Of a stretch of DNA of 37,961 bases, positions 23,172 through 30,872 are shown in pieces (positions within the stretch are counted from its first letter, which is position 1; each line of letters opens with the position of its first letter). The position numbers were made by a program, and so were the translations under genes. The DNA comes from Bacteroidales bacterium (GTDB lineage Bacteria; Bacteroidota; Bacteroidia; Bacteroidales; P3), in contig JAISPZ010000101.1 in NCBI GenBank assembly GCA_031274555.1, positions 1 through 37,961 on the forward strand, written 5' to 3'. The notes under the pieces were generated by a model. That model did not search any database and was not told the origin of the DNA. It saw nothing but the letters and a program-made list of their open reading frames with translations.

Positions 23172-25118
23172 ATGACTAAAAGATATTTAAGAATACATGG
23201 CGATAATATCGTGGAATGTGAAAGAACGCTACTATTGCTTTCTCAAGCATTTGGAAAAGAAGTTCAGTTAATGCCCGAATCTTCTTTATATATGCCTGTT
23301 TATGAATTAGTAATAGACGAAGAAGAAACATTACAAATAGACTTACTCGCTGGACACGGTCGTTGGGGCGTTGACATTGCAACTGCAATAATGAACAGTG
23401 GCGGTGTTTTGCGCGAGGGTGCCGACTCTTACCTCACAGAAATTATTAACGGCAAAGAACAAATTTTATTGGCAATGGAATATTGCTCGGCACTACCTGC
23501 TGGCAATAATGCTTGGCAAAGAAACGGTCGGGCATATTCAAGTCTTTTAGCAGGTGTTCCATATCTGTATTATGCCGAAATCGGCGGTGTAGAATTAGAC
23601 GAAAACAGAGCCGTAAAGGCACCTCGGTTTCCTAATCCTGTTGTGCCATTCTCTTATCTCACGGCAACAAAAAGAATGACCGTATTTTGTATTCCTGTTT
23701 ATACAGCCCACCCATCAATTACAGAGGTTTTGAACAATAAGTTTCAAAGCATTTTTGGTTATTCGGACAGTTTGGAAATAGTTAAAGGTGTCATCTTAAA
23801 AACAAATTTTTCAAAAACAATCACAACGCTAATACAAAAGGCATTATCATTGGTTACTTTACTATCAAATGAAAGACGGGCAACTGATACACTGCGTAAT
23901 GACGAATGGGCAAATTTATTGAACACACAATCTTCTGGCGAATGGTTGAAAAAGAACAGTTCGCACTTGATTTGGAAAAAGAAAACGGCAGACAAAGTGA
24001 TGGTGTCTAATACATTCAGGCAGTTATTTGCATCGGTTTTGGCTTTTGATTGTTTGACTGTCGGCGCAAAAGATTTACCAATATGCCTAATTCCTACCAA
24101 TAAAAGAAAAGATTTTGAGTTGCTATTGAAACGACTATATCCAAAAATGAAGTTTACATTTGACCCAAAGAAACAACTCGCTATTGTATGGATTACAGGA
24201 TTTAAACCGCGTGGCGACGATTCTCGACCTGACAGAGGTTTAACACCTTTGGCAAGAATGGTTTTAGGGAATGATACTGATATTTTAACCGTTGTTTATG
24301 GTCCTGCCAAACAATCAACTTGGCAAGCATTTATAAATTCGCCTGCTCAAATAGCAAAAGATAATGGCTTATGGCAATCTATTCTCAATGTTTGTGATTA
24401 TGTTTTAGTTGATAGTGCAACTTGCAATGATAAACTGTTTTACAAAACAAACTCACAACGCAAAGAAAATGCCGCGCCTATCGTTTTCCCATATCAGAAA
24501 CCCGACATTGCTTTTTCCGAACACGATACCGATTCGGCAATTCATCTGATATTTTCGAGAAAAGAACAGTTTGGGATTTACGAAAGTTTGTGCAATCCGC
24601 CAGGTGGTGATTGGTCTGGTATCAGTTATTTTGAAAGTGGTAAAAATGAGTATCGTTGGACTTCGTTACCTCGTGTTTCGGCTGTCGGCGGAAAACGACC
24701 TGACCACATTATTCAACTTATGGGCAATACGCAAAATATCTTTCTTTCTATTGAGTCAAAGCAAAAAGGCAAAGATTTAGAGGACAACATCGGTGTAAAT
24801 CTCAAAACATACATCAATGATTTATTCAAAGACTTGCCAACTGCATACAGAACTGCAACGAAAGATTGGCGGCTTTTTGACAAAGATAAATTGAACATTA
24901 AACAGTATTCGATAGTATCAATAGGCGCATTTATATACTCCAATGAGGCGGATTTGCACACTCAACTTCAGAGGGGAAAATTGGATATTATCTTTGCATT
25001 TGAGTTTGGCAGAGACACGATTTTGCACATACTTTCAAACGCAAGCGGCAACTTCATCAAAGACCTCTTGAAACAAATTTGTGCCGAAATTAATGGGGTT
25101 AAAATTCAGATACACTGA
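23172..25118 (+). CDS. Type II restriction endonuclease, PD-(D/E)xK
   Basis: A 648-residue protein in the endonuclease position of an R-M locus. A nuclease motif is visible in the C-terminal third: R-P-D-H-I-I-Q-L followed by S-I-E-S-K-Q-K, that is PD...ExK with typical beta-strand spacing. The N-terminal ~400 residues, presumably recognition and helical parts, are not assigned by eye. Large size and pairing with two different adenine methyltransferases suggest an enzyme for an asymmetric site (type IIS-like), but the site is unknown. Codon use is AT-rich compared with the PUL, consistent with transfer. The last 84 nt overlap, tail to tail, the end of the convergent methyltransferase gene. 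Confidence 0.7.
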   Translation: MTKRYLRIHGDNIVECERTLLLLSQAFGKEVQLMPESSLYMPVYELVIDEEETLQIDLLAGHGRWGVDIATAIMNSGGVLREGADSYLTEIINGKEQILLAMEYCSALPAGNNAWQRNGRAYSSLLAGVPYLYYAEIGGVELDENRAVKAPRFPNPVVPFSYLTATKRMTVFCIPVYTAHPSITEVLNNKFQSIFGYSDSLEIVKGVILKTNFSKTITTLIQKALSLVTLLSNERRATDTLRNDEWANLLNTQSSGEWLKKNSSHLIWKKKTADKVMVSNTFRQLFASVLAFDCLTVGAKDLPICLIPTNKRKDFELLLKRLYPKMKFTFDPKKQLAIVWITGFKPRGDDSRPDRGLTPLARMVLGNDTDILTVVYGPAKQSTWQAFINSPAQIAKDNGLWQSILNVCDYVLVDSATCNDKLFYKTNSQRKENAAPIVFPYQKPDIAFSEHDTDSAIHLIFSRKEQFGIYESLCNPPGGDWSGISYFESGKNEYRWTSLPRVSAVGGKRPDHIIQLMGNTQNIFLSIESKQKGKDLEDNIGVNLKTYINDLFKDLPTAYRTATKDWRLFDKDKLNIKQYSIVSIGAFIYSNEADLHTQLQRGKLDIIFAFEFGRDTILHILSNASGNFIKDLLKQICAEINGVKIQIH

Positions 25119-25904
25119 TTCTTGAATTGCATCTTTTTTGCTGTCCATTACTTTGGTAAATGCAGAATTGCCTGTATTGATAAAAAATTTGTACTTGTAT
25201 ATTTCGGTTGGTGGGGCATAAGAATATTTCCTTTCGCCTGCTGTTCCGTCGAATGTAAACAACCACTTTGCACCAACGGAATTTAAGCGTTCTAATTCGG
25301 CATAAAAACTATTGAGGTCAAATTCAGTACGAGAGTAACGGTCTTTTGTTCCACCATACGGCGGGTCTAAAAAAACAAAATCGCCCTCTTTTACATTTGA
25401 CAAGCACTCTCGATAATCAATATTGTGAAAATCAAATTTGCGTATGCACTTGCCCCACAAAAGAAGTTGAGAACGTAGTGTGTCGGGGTTTATACCGGGG
25501 CGTGACAAATGGAATGAATTATTAAACTCGCCTTGTGTGTTGTACCTAATCAATCCATTTACACAAGTTCTTGTTAAAAACAGAAAATCAAAACAATTCT
25601 TGGTTTGATTAAATCTGTCGCGAACTTGATAATAAACCTCCTGCCCTTTTTCCTGCAAATCGTCCCAACGATTTTTATATTCATTTGCCACCAACGTGGG
25701 ATTATCTTTTATTGCATTCCAAAGGTCTATCAATTCTGGAATAATATCGCTTGCAACTCCCTTATTTGTGCGAGCAAAAGGCATCATTGCACCTCCGCCT
25801 ACAAACGGTTCGTAATATGTATCACAATTTGAAAAATACTGTGCAAGTTGATTTGCAACCAAACGCTTGCTACCTGACCATTTTATTACTGTTGGAAAAT
25901 TCAT
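25035..25904 (-). CDS. DNA adenine methyltransferase, D12/Dam class (alpha)
   Basis: A 289-residue N6-adenine methyltransferase. Motif order is K-W-S-G-S-K-R with Y-E-P-F-V-G-G-G-A-M-M (AdoMet-binding motif I) first, then a central target-recognition part, then F-L-D-P-P-Y-G-G-T (catalytic DPPY), the alpha/Dam order. R-Y-N-x-x-G-x-F-N is present as in Dam. The start overlaps the upstream methyltransferase stop by 4 nt. The C-terminal ~20 residues beyond the usual end overlap the endonuclease gene on the other strand. Confidence 0.9.
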   Translation of the reverse strand: MNFPTVIKWSGSKRLVANQLAQYFSNCDTYYEPFVGGGAMMPFARTNKGVASDIIPELIDLWNAIKDNPTLVANEYKNRWDDLQEKGQEVYYQVRDRFNQTKNCFDFLFLTRTCVNGLIRYNTQGEFNNSFHLSRPGINPDTLRSQLLLWGKCIRKFDFHNIDYRECLSNVKEGDFVFLDPPYGGTKDRYSRTEFDLNSFYAELERLNSVGAKWLFTFDGTAGERKYSYAPPTEIYKYKFFINTGNSAFTKVMDSKKDAIQESVYLNFNPINFGTNLFQEVFDEVAACV

Positions 25905-26737
25905 ATTGCTTGGAATAATTGTGTTCTTGTATCTTGCAAAGCGTGTTCTAATCGTGCTTTTGCCAAATTATAATATTCGTTTTCGATTTCAAAGCCAAAA
26001 ACGGTCATTCCGTATTTGAGACCTGCGACCATTTCTGTACCCGACCCTACAAAAGGAACTAATAAGTTGCCATTTTTTACGCCTGCAATAGTTAAAATTC
26101 TTTCTGTAACTCGAAGTGGCTTTTGTGTTGGGTGCGAGCCAAATTGCATTTCTTCTTTGGCTTTGTTATTGGGAATATCCCAAACGGTACGCATTTGTTT
26201 TCCCTGCTCTTTTAACAAATCACTTGACGAAAAAAACGCTTTTGATTCTTCATAATTAAAAACATATTCTCGTTTTTTCTCACACCCTTTATGTACCCAT
26301 AAAATGGTTTCATGGCTTGCTGTCAATCTACGACCCGAAAGATTGGGAAACGCATTGCGTTTGTACCAAACCACTTCGTTAATAATTTCCAATCCTAAAA
26401 GTTGGCAACAAACATTCACAAAGCCCGAATTATGATAAGTTGAATGTATCCAAATTGACCCTGTTGGTTTGATTACTCGCTTTAATTCTTTTAGCCAAAA
26501 GTATGTACTTTGGAAAGAATCATTTTGCGAAAGCAAATCCCAAACCTCGCTTGTTAGTTTCCAATCGCCACCAAACCCTTTTAATTTTTGATTTCCATCA
26601 TAATTCCATTTTTTTGTTGTTGAGGCACCATAAGGGGGGTCAACTATACAAAGGTCAAAGAAATCATTATTGAAGTTGGGCAATTCTTCAAAAACATCTT
26701 TTTGTTGCAAATTTATTTTATTATCTACAGATCTCAT
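25901..26737 (-). CDS. DNA methyltransferase N4/N6 class (beta)
   Basis: A 278-residue DNA amino-methyltransferase with the beta-class motif order: catalytic D-L-C-I-V-D-P-P-Y-G near residue 33, then the recognition part, and AdoMet-binding V-P-F-V-G-S-G-T-E near the C-terminus. P-T-Q-K-P precedes it as in this family. With the alpha-class enzyme it would protect the two strands of an asymmetric recognition site. It starts 2 nt after the XRE gene and is coupled to the next gene by ATGA. Confidence 0.9.
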   Translation of the reverse strand: MRSVDNKINLQQKDVFEELPNFNNDFFDLCIVDPPYGASTTKKWNYDGNQKLKGFGGDWKLTSEVWDLLSQNDSFQSTYFWLKELKRVIKPTGSIWIHSTYHNSGFVNVCCQLLGLEIINEVVWYKRNAFPNLSGRRLTASHETILWVHKGCEKKREYVFNYEESKAFFSSSDLLKEQGKQMRTVWDIPNNKAKEEMQFGSHPTQKPLRVTERILTIAGVKNGNLLVPFVGSGTEMVAGLKYGMTVFGFEIENEYYNLAKARLEHALQDTRTQLFQAI

Positions 26738-26739
26738 AT

Positions 26740-27033
26740 TTATTTCGTTCTTTGGTATTCAACAATACTTTCTGCCACAATATTCAATACTTCGTTTGCA
26801 CCGTTTTCTTCGCCGACAATTTCATATACTTTATCTGCCAACCAAAGTTTGAGTAATTCCTCTTGGTCGGTGTCCAATAACTCGGCAAGTTTAATAACTT
26901 GTTCACGCCTTGCAATGCGGTCGCCACGTTCTATTTTACAATAAAGTGCGTTGTCCATTTCGAGCGCAGCAGATATTTGTCTTTGCAATAACTGCTTATC
27001 TTCACGCAACTGTCTTAATTTTTCTGCAAACAT
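26740..27033 (-). CDS. XRE-family regulator upstream of the methyltransferases
   Basis: A 97-residue protein with an N-terminal helix-turn-helix (about 5-60: L-R-Q-L-R-E-D-K...Q-R-Q-I-S-A-A-L-E-M-D-N-A-L-Y-C-K-I-E-R-G) and a C-terminal helical segment. ATG 27033 is chosen since the promoter (27065-27094) predicts transcription from about 27058, excluding the ATG at 27075. This type of XRE protein often precedes methyltransferase genes in Bacteroidetes R-M loci. The island thus has two regulators, one per divergent arm. Confidence 0.8.
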   Translation of the reverse strand: MFAEKLRQLREDKQLLQRQISAALEMDNALYCKIERGDRIARREQVIKLAELLDTDQEELLKLWLADKVYEIVGEENGANEVLNIVAESIVEYQRTK

Positions 27034-27064
27034 ATTTGAATTATTTTGACTTGACAATTTTCGA

Positions 27065-27094
27065 CAAAAGTACAAATAATAATTGATATGGCAA
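27065..27094 (-). promoter_or_regulatory. Promoter of the xre-methyltransferase operon
   Basis: On the minus strand TTG (27092-27094), a 19-nt spacer and TACTTTTG (27065-27072) fit the Bacteroidetes consensus. The -7 box is identical to that of the controller gene (22888-22895). Confidence 0.6.
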
Positions 27095-27152
27095 GTAAAA
27101 AAGAGAGAAAAAAGTTATCAACAACAAAAGAGCAACTGTTAGATTGCCTTTT

Positions 27153-27356
27153 TTCTAAATGACACCATTTACGCATCTTTCTATGGTCATATATCGGATA
27201 GCGATTGCCATTATCTTCAATATAGTCATATTTATAATGCAATTTTACAAATATTTCTTCGCTTAATTCATCGCTTGAAACACTGGACACTTCCCATGCC
27301 GTATTTATAGGCAATAAAATCTTTTCCAACACACGTTTTTCTACGTCTTTTTCCAT
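27153..27356 (-). pseudogene. Truncated ISL3-type transposase N-terminus
   Basis: The first ~68 residues resemble the start of Bacteroidetes ISL3-family transposases: I-L-L-P-I-N-T-A-W-E-V, E-I-F-V-K-L-H-Y, and N-G-N-R-Y-P-I-Y-D-H-R-K-M-R-K-W-C-H-L. After that the similarity stops and the frame runs through unrelated sequence into the promoter of the R-M island. Only a 5' stump remains, so it cannot encode an active transposase. It marks the junction between the island and the neighbouring T9SS gene remnant. Confidence 0.6.
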
Positions 27357-27387
27357 ACAGCAAAATTACATTTTTTATTTCCACACA

Positions 27388-27562
27388 AATAACGGTAGAA
27401 CCCAATATATTAAATGTCAAAGCAGCAAATATGCCAAACAGTTCACCTGTTTACATTAGAAACTTGTTGGGCGTAATCGTATATGAGGGAAGAATTTTAG
27501 AGGGGATAAATTCAATAGATGTATCCAAATTAAAAAGTGGTCTGTATGTACTTTCATGGTAA
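27388..27562 (+). pseudogene. Orphan T9SS C-terminal domain fragment
   Basis: Reading the plus strand from 27388 gives I-T-V-E-P-N-I-L-N-V-K, then V-Y-I-R-N-L-L-G-V-I-V-Y-E-G-R-I-L, and I-D-V-S-K-L-K-S-G-L-Y-V-L-S-W before a stop: the pattern of a type A T9SS sorting domain (x-PN..., N-L-L-G, V-S-x-L-x-S-G-x-Y). There is no start codon or passenger domain. It is the 3' end of a secreted-protein gene cut off at the transposase stump. Confidence 0.65.
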
Positions 27563-27639
27563 TACTGTAACGGAAAAAGTGCAAATTATGAAGTAAGTTG
27601 GTGGGCGGTGCGGGGGGCTGCGCGATAATGGGGCAGTGC

Positions 27640-27839
27640 TTATAATTCGTGAGTGATAGTTCGTGATTGTGTCTGACGGTGGGTCGCGTTAGGGATAGGA
27701 GCGGAAATCCTTTTGCATAGCGTTGGTATGTGACGGCTTGGCGGGATTTTATGAGGGGTTTTTGTTTTTTGTCCGAGTGCAAAAGATTATAGCGGATAGC
27801 CCGACCCCGCACCGAGCTTGCGAGGGGCGGGGGAACGCC
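27640..27839. repeat. Dispersed intergenic repeat, copy A
   Basis: About 200 nt nearly matching 31656-31917. The core is GGGTCGCGTTAGGGATAG, then AAATCCTTTTGCATA, TTTTGTCCGAGTGC, AAAAGATTAT and AGCGGATAGCCCGACCCCGC, ending GCGGGGGAACGCC. No credible gene lies here. The gap 27563-27974 otherwise holds only the GCACCTC motif copy at 27937. Confidence 0.85.
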
Positions 27840-27936
27840 ACTAATAAGCAGGTAGGGGTCGCAAGACTATGAAAGGCGAAACGACACTTTCGTTTTGACA
27901 GACTGATTTCAAGTTACTAACAGTTTGCAGTTTGTC

Positions 27937-27955
27937 GCACCTCAAAATGCAAATG
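27937..27955 (+). promoter_or_regulatory. GCACCTCAAnnTGCAAATG motif, copy 2
   Basis: GCACCTCAAAATGCAAATG lies just beyond the 3' end of the AraC gene; related to 22616-22634. Confidence 0.4.
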
Positions 27956-27974
27956 TGTATTAAAAACTTAATCG

Positions 27975-28856
27975 TTAGAATTTTGCAAGTACTTGCTGTA
28001 TGCTTTCTCTGTATTCGCTTGGAGTAATGCCTCTTGCTCTCTTAAAAATTCTGTTAAAATACGAAATATTGTTAAAGCCACAGGCACAGGAGATTTCGCC
28101 AATGCTGTATGTTGTGTCGAGCAGCATTTTTGTTGCGTGCCCAATGCGAATGTCTGTTATGTAATCGACAAGATTACGGCGTGTGTGTTTTTTGAAAAAA
28201 TGGCTCAATGTGGAATCGCTCATAGCGACTTCTTTTGCCAATTCGGGCAGGGAAATTCGCTCGTTGTAGTGTTTGTTGATATACGAACAGATTCGTGCTA
28301 TACGGCGACTTTTACTTTCGCGAACAACGCTTTCGCTGTCAAAAGAGCTTCCTGTCAAAAGTCGCTGCTTGGGGTAAGTTGCGAGGTCGTAAAGTAGAGA
28401 GATAAAATTAAGAGTTGCGTTAATATCGCTCATAGAATACATCGCGATAATCTTCTTGCAGAGTGGCGACCGCTTGTCAATAGTAAAAGAAATGCCACGT
28501 TTTGCTCTCGCAAGCATATCTCTTACAGGTTTAAAGACGCGCTTGCCTATTATAACATAGTCCATTAAATGTTCGTCGAACTGAATTGTTACAACGCGAC
28601 TGCCCTTAATCTCCTCACCATTCCAAGCGTGCGGAATGTTTGGTCCGACAAGCACCAAATCACATTCTCCAAAATTCTCAATGCAATCGCCCACGATACG
28701 CGTGCCTTTCGTATTAGTCACTAAACTCAACTCATACTCCGAATGAAAGTGCACAGCATAGTCAAATTTAGCATCTGTATAATTCAAAATAACAAAAAGG
28801 TCGTCTTTATCAACCTGCGTTATTTCTTGCAATATCGTTTCCTTGCCCATGACCAC
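27975..28856 (-). CDS. AraC-family transcriptional regulator
   Basis: A 293-residue regulator with an N-terminal cupin-like sensing domain (F-H-S-E-Y-E-L-S-L-V, G-P-N-I-P-H-A-W-N) and a C-terminal AraC DNA-binding domain of two helix-turn-helix motifs (about 190-285): I-S-L-P-E-L-A-K-E-V-A-M-S-D-S-T-L-S-H-F-F-K and I-G-E-I-S-C-A-C-G-F-N-N-I-S-Y-F-N-R-I-F-K...P-S-E-Y-R. A TAACTTTG box (28858-28865, minus strand) abuts the start, so translation may begin at the second ATG (28850). Effector and targets are unknown; shared GCACCTC motifs hint at a link to the PUL promoter region. Confidence 0.9.
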   Translation of the reverse strand: MVMGKETILQEITQVDKDDLFVILNYTDAKFDYAVHFHSEYELSLVTNTKGTRIVGDCIENFGECDLVLVGPNIPHAWNGEEIKGSRVVTIQFDEHLMDYVIIGKRVFKPVRDMLARAKRGISFTIDKRSPLCKKIIAMYSMSDINATLNFISLLYDLATYPKQRLLTGSSFDSESVVRESKSRRIARICSYINKHYNERISLPELAKEVAMSDSTLSHFFKKHTRRNLVDYITDIRIGHATKMLLDTTYSIGEISCACGFNNISYFNRIFKRARGITPSEYRESIQQVLAKF

Positions 28857-28893
28857 GCAAAGTTACGAAATTCAGAGGAACTTAATTGTTTTC

Positions 28894-28912
28894 CATTTGC
28901 AATTTGAGGTGC
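28894..28912 (-). promoter_or_regulatory. GCACCTCAAnnTGCAAATG motif, copy 3 (inverted)
   Basis: The minus strand reads GCACCTCAAATTGCAAATG, upstream of the AraC gene. A more degenerate relative (GCTCAAAGTGCGAATGTGC) lies at 28942-28960. Confidence 0.4.
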
Positions 28913-28964
28913 TGTGGGGAAGTTATGAACAATTTTCAGCCGCTCAAAGTGCGAATGTGCTCAA

Positions 28965-28996
28965 TTTGCAAGTTCCGTTAATTGTTTGTACATTTG
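28965..28996 (+). promoter_or_regulatory. Consensus Bacteroidetes promoter
   Basis: TTTG (28965-28968), a 20-nt spacer and TACATTTG (28989-28996) match the consensus exactly. It faces the T9SS/FGE operon at 29328, implying a ~325-nt 5' leader (29005-29327). The leader contains CAGTTCAAAT-type short repeats (29260-29300) but no convincing gene. Confidence 0.7.
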
Positions 28997-29327
28997 CGCA
29001 CTAAAATTACGTGAATGCAGTCCTGCAACCCCTTTTTAATTGCGCAAAACGCGACACAAAAAGCACACAAAAACGCTTGTAACGCGATGTGTGTCTGTGC
29101 TTTACGCCGCGCCTCGCGCCAAAACACCCTCTCACTTAATGCTTTAAGCACATTCTACCACCACAGTTTCTTTTTTGCTTCAAAGCGAGTGAAACAGTCG
29201 CTCTATGGGCTTGTTTTGCGCTTTGTTCTTTGCTCCCATTTTACCAATTACGCCGTCAATTCAATTCAGTTCAAATCAGTTCAAATCCATTCCATTCAAT
29301 AAAATCAATCACTAAAAAAATATTATT

Positions 29328-29882
29328 ATGAAGAAACACCTTTTAGCAATCCTCTGCTTTTTATGTTTCGGCTTTATTGTTCAGACCCATGCCCAAAGTA
29401 TCCAAAGTGCCCAAAGTGCCCAAAGCACGAAGGACACACAAGGCAACAACTATTTGTACGTGCACTCAAAAGACGGTACCGCGAAGTCTTACGAACTGTC
29501 CAAATTGCAAAAAATGACTTTCGCACAGGCAGGCATGACACTTCATCTTTTAAGCGGTGGCACAGAAATATTTTCACAGAACGAAGTGTCCGTATTAACT
29601 TTTGAAGATGAGCCGTTAATCCCTGTAAAAAATGTTGCCACCGTACAGTACGACAAAATCAATATCTATTACAACTCTTTATTGAACAGTGTAACAATTT
29701 CGAGCACATCTCAAATAAGGGAAGTAAGTCTGTTCAGTATGCAGGGCATATTATTAAAAAAAATAAATGCCAATTCCCTGTCTGTTGAAATGTCCCTGTC
29801 GGGCTATTCTTCGGGCATATATTTAGTTCGGGCGACCGATATTCAAGGCACTGTTGTAAAGAAAATCATTAAGCATATATAA
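29328..29882 (+). CDS. Small secreted protein with T9SS sorting domain
   Basis: A 184-residue protein. The signal peptide (MKKHLLAILCFLCFGFIVQTHAQ) is followed at once by a 9-nt repeat encoding x-Q-S-A-Q-S-A-Q-S. Next is a short beta module Y-L-Y-V-H-S-K-D-G-T...L-S-K-L-Q-K-M-T-F, also found at the start of the next protein. The C-terminal ~75 residues (I-N-I-Y-Y-N-S...V-S-L-F-S-M-Q-G-I-L-L-K...S-G-I-Y-L-V-R-A...V-K-K-I-I-K-H-I) are a T9SS type A domain. The FGE-like gene follows after 2 nt. Passenger function is unknown; a surface partner of the FGE-like protein is plausible. Confidence 0.75.
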   Translation: MKKHLLAILCFLCFGFIVQTHAQSIQSAQSAQSTKDTQGNNYLYVHSKDGTAKSYELSKLQKMTFAQAGMTLHLLSGGTEIFSQNEVSVLTFEDEPLIPVKNVATVQYDKINIYYNSLLNSVTISSTSQIREVSLFSMQGILLKKINANSLSVEMSLSGYSSGIYLVRATDIQGTVVKKIIKHI

Positions 29883-29884
29883 AA

Positions 29885-30775
29885 ATGAAAAACATTAATT
29901 TTAAATCATCATTGTTGATATTGTCCCTTTGCATAGCGGGAACAAGCACTTATGCACAGCAGCAATATATGCAAATTTATATTGGTGGCAATATTGCACA
30001 TCGCCTCCCTGTATCTGATATAGACAGTGTCACTTTTTCTGATGGTGGTTATAGTGATTTTACCGAAACGGGTGGTGGTTTAAATTTTGATATGGTAGCT
30101 GTAGAGGGTGGTACTTTTACTATGGGCTGCACTTCGGAACAGGGCAATGCTTGTCCGGGTAATGAAAGCCCCTCTCACAGTGTAACGTTGAGCGACTTTT
30201 ATATTGGCAAGTATGAAGTGACGCAGAAGTTGTGGTGGGATGTTATGGGCAGCTGGCCCGGTACCGCACCTTCAAGCAGTTACGGTGTTGGTGACAATTA
30301 TCCTATGTATTACGTCAGTCATGATGACATTCAAAGTTTTTTAACAGCACTCAATCAGAAGACAGGCAAGACTTACCGTTTGCCCACCGAAGCCGAGTGG
30401 GAATATGCTGCGCGTGGTGGTTCGCAGAGCCAACATTACAAGTATAGTGGTAGCGATAGTATAGGCGACGTTGCCTGGTATTGGGACAATTCTAGTGAAA
30501 CATCTCACGAAGTAGGCACAAAGGCTGCGAACGAGTTAGGTATTTATGATATGAGCGGTAACGTTTGGGAGTGGTGTAGCGATTGGTGGGGCAGTTATAG
30601 TAGTTCTTCGCAGACAAATCCTACCGGTCCTGCTTCAGGCTCGGGCCGCGTGCATCGTGGTGGCGGCTGGCACCACGATGCGCCTTACTGCCGTGTCGCT
30701 TACCGCTACAACTTCGCGCCGTCATACAGCAACAACAGGCTCGGCTTTCGGTTAGTTCTGGTTTCTGGTTTCTGA
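29885..30775 (+). CDS. Secreted FGE-sulfatase (SUMF1)-domain protein, DGR-target-like
   Basis: A 296-residue protein: signal peptide (MKNINFKSSLLILSLCIAGTSTYAQ), a short beta module ending I-D-S-V-T-F, then the formylglycine-generating-enzyme-like C-type-lectin fold (about 68-293): V-E-G-G-T-F-T-M-G, Y-E-V-T-Q-K-L-W, Y-R-L-P-T-E-A-E-W-E-Y-A-A-R-G-G, L-G-I-Y-D-M-S-G-N-V-W-E-W, and R-V-H-R-G-G-G-W...C-R-V-A-Y-R...L-G-F-R-L-V. In Bacteroidetes such secreted proteins are usually binding proteins, not true FGE. Codons near the end behave like a DGR variable region (30661-30745). Second gene of an operon with the T9SS protein at 29328; it has no T9SS tail of its own. Confidence 0.85.
   Translation: MKNINFKSSLLILSLCIAGTSTYAQQQYMQIYIGGNIAHRLPVSDIDSVTFSDGGYSDFTETGGGLNFDMVAVEGGTFTMGCTSEQGNACPGNESPSHSVTLSDFYIGKYEVTQKLWWDVMGSWPGTAPSSSYGVGDNYPMYYVSHDDIQSFLTALNQKTGKTYRLPTEAEWEYAARGGSQSQHYKYSGSDSIGDVAWYWDNSSETSHEVGTKAANELGIYDMSGNVWEWCSDWWGSYSSSSQTNPTGPASGSGRVHRGGGWHHDAPYCRVAYRYNFAPSYSNNRLGFRLVLVSGF
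30661..30745 (+). other. DGR variable-region-like 3' segment
   Basis: Between G-G-W and L-G-F-R the polar and aromatic residues are encoded almost only by C-ending codons reachable from AAC by changing A: CAC, CAC, TAC, TAC, TAC, AAC, TTC, TAC, AGC, AAC, AAC. Upstream in the gene Tyr, Asn and His are mostly TAT, AAT and CAT. AAC-derived codons at the ligand-facing end of an FGE fold are the signature of adenine mutagenesis by a diversity-generating retroelement. No template repeat or reverse transcriptase was found in the window. Confidence 0.45.
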
Positions 30776-30872
30776 GTTTGGTCGCCTTGCCAAAAACCAA
30801 TTTGTTGAAGCAATCGGGAAGCGGCGGAGCGTCAGCGTAGCCGCCTCAGTTGCGTAAATAAACGGCAGGCTC

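Noticed and set aside
27456-27812. 118-codon minus-strand ORF
   Set aside because: It lies across the T9SS-tail remnant and dispersed repeat copy A. The homologous repeat copy B gives a different peptide, so the frame is not conserved.
29015-29302. 95-codon plus-strand ORF after the promoter at 28965
   Set aside because: Composition is erratic (Cys, His and Gln-rich, short repeats at the end), with no domain or signal pattern. It fits a 5' leader of the 29328 operon better than a gene.
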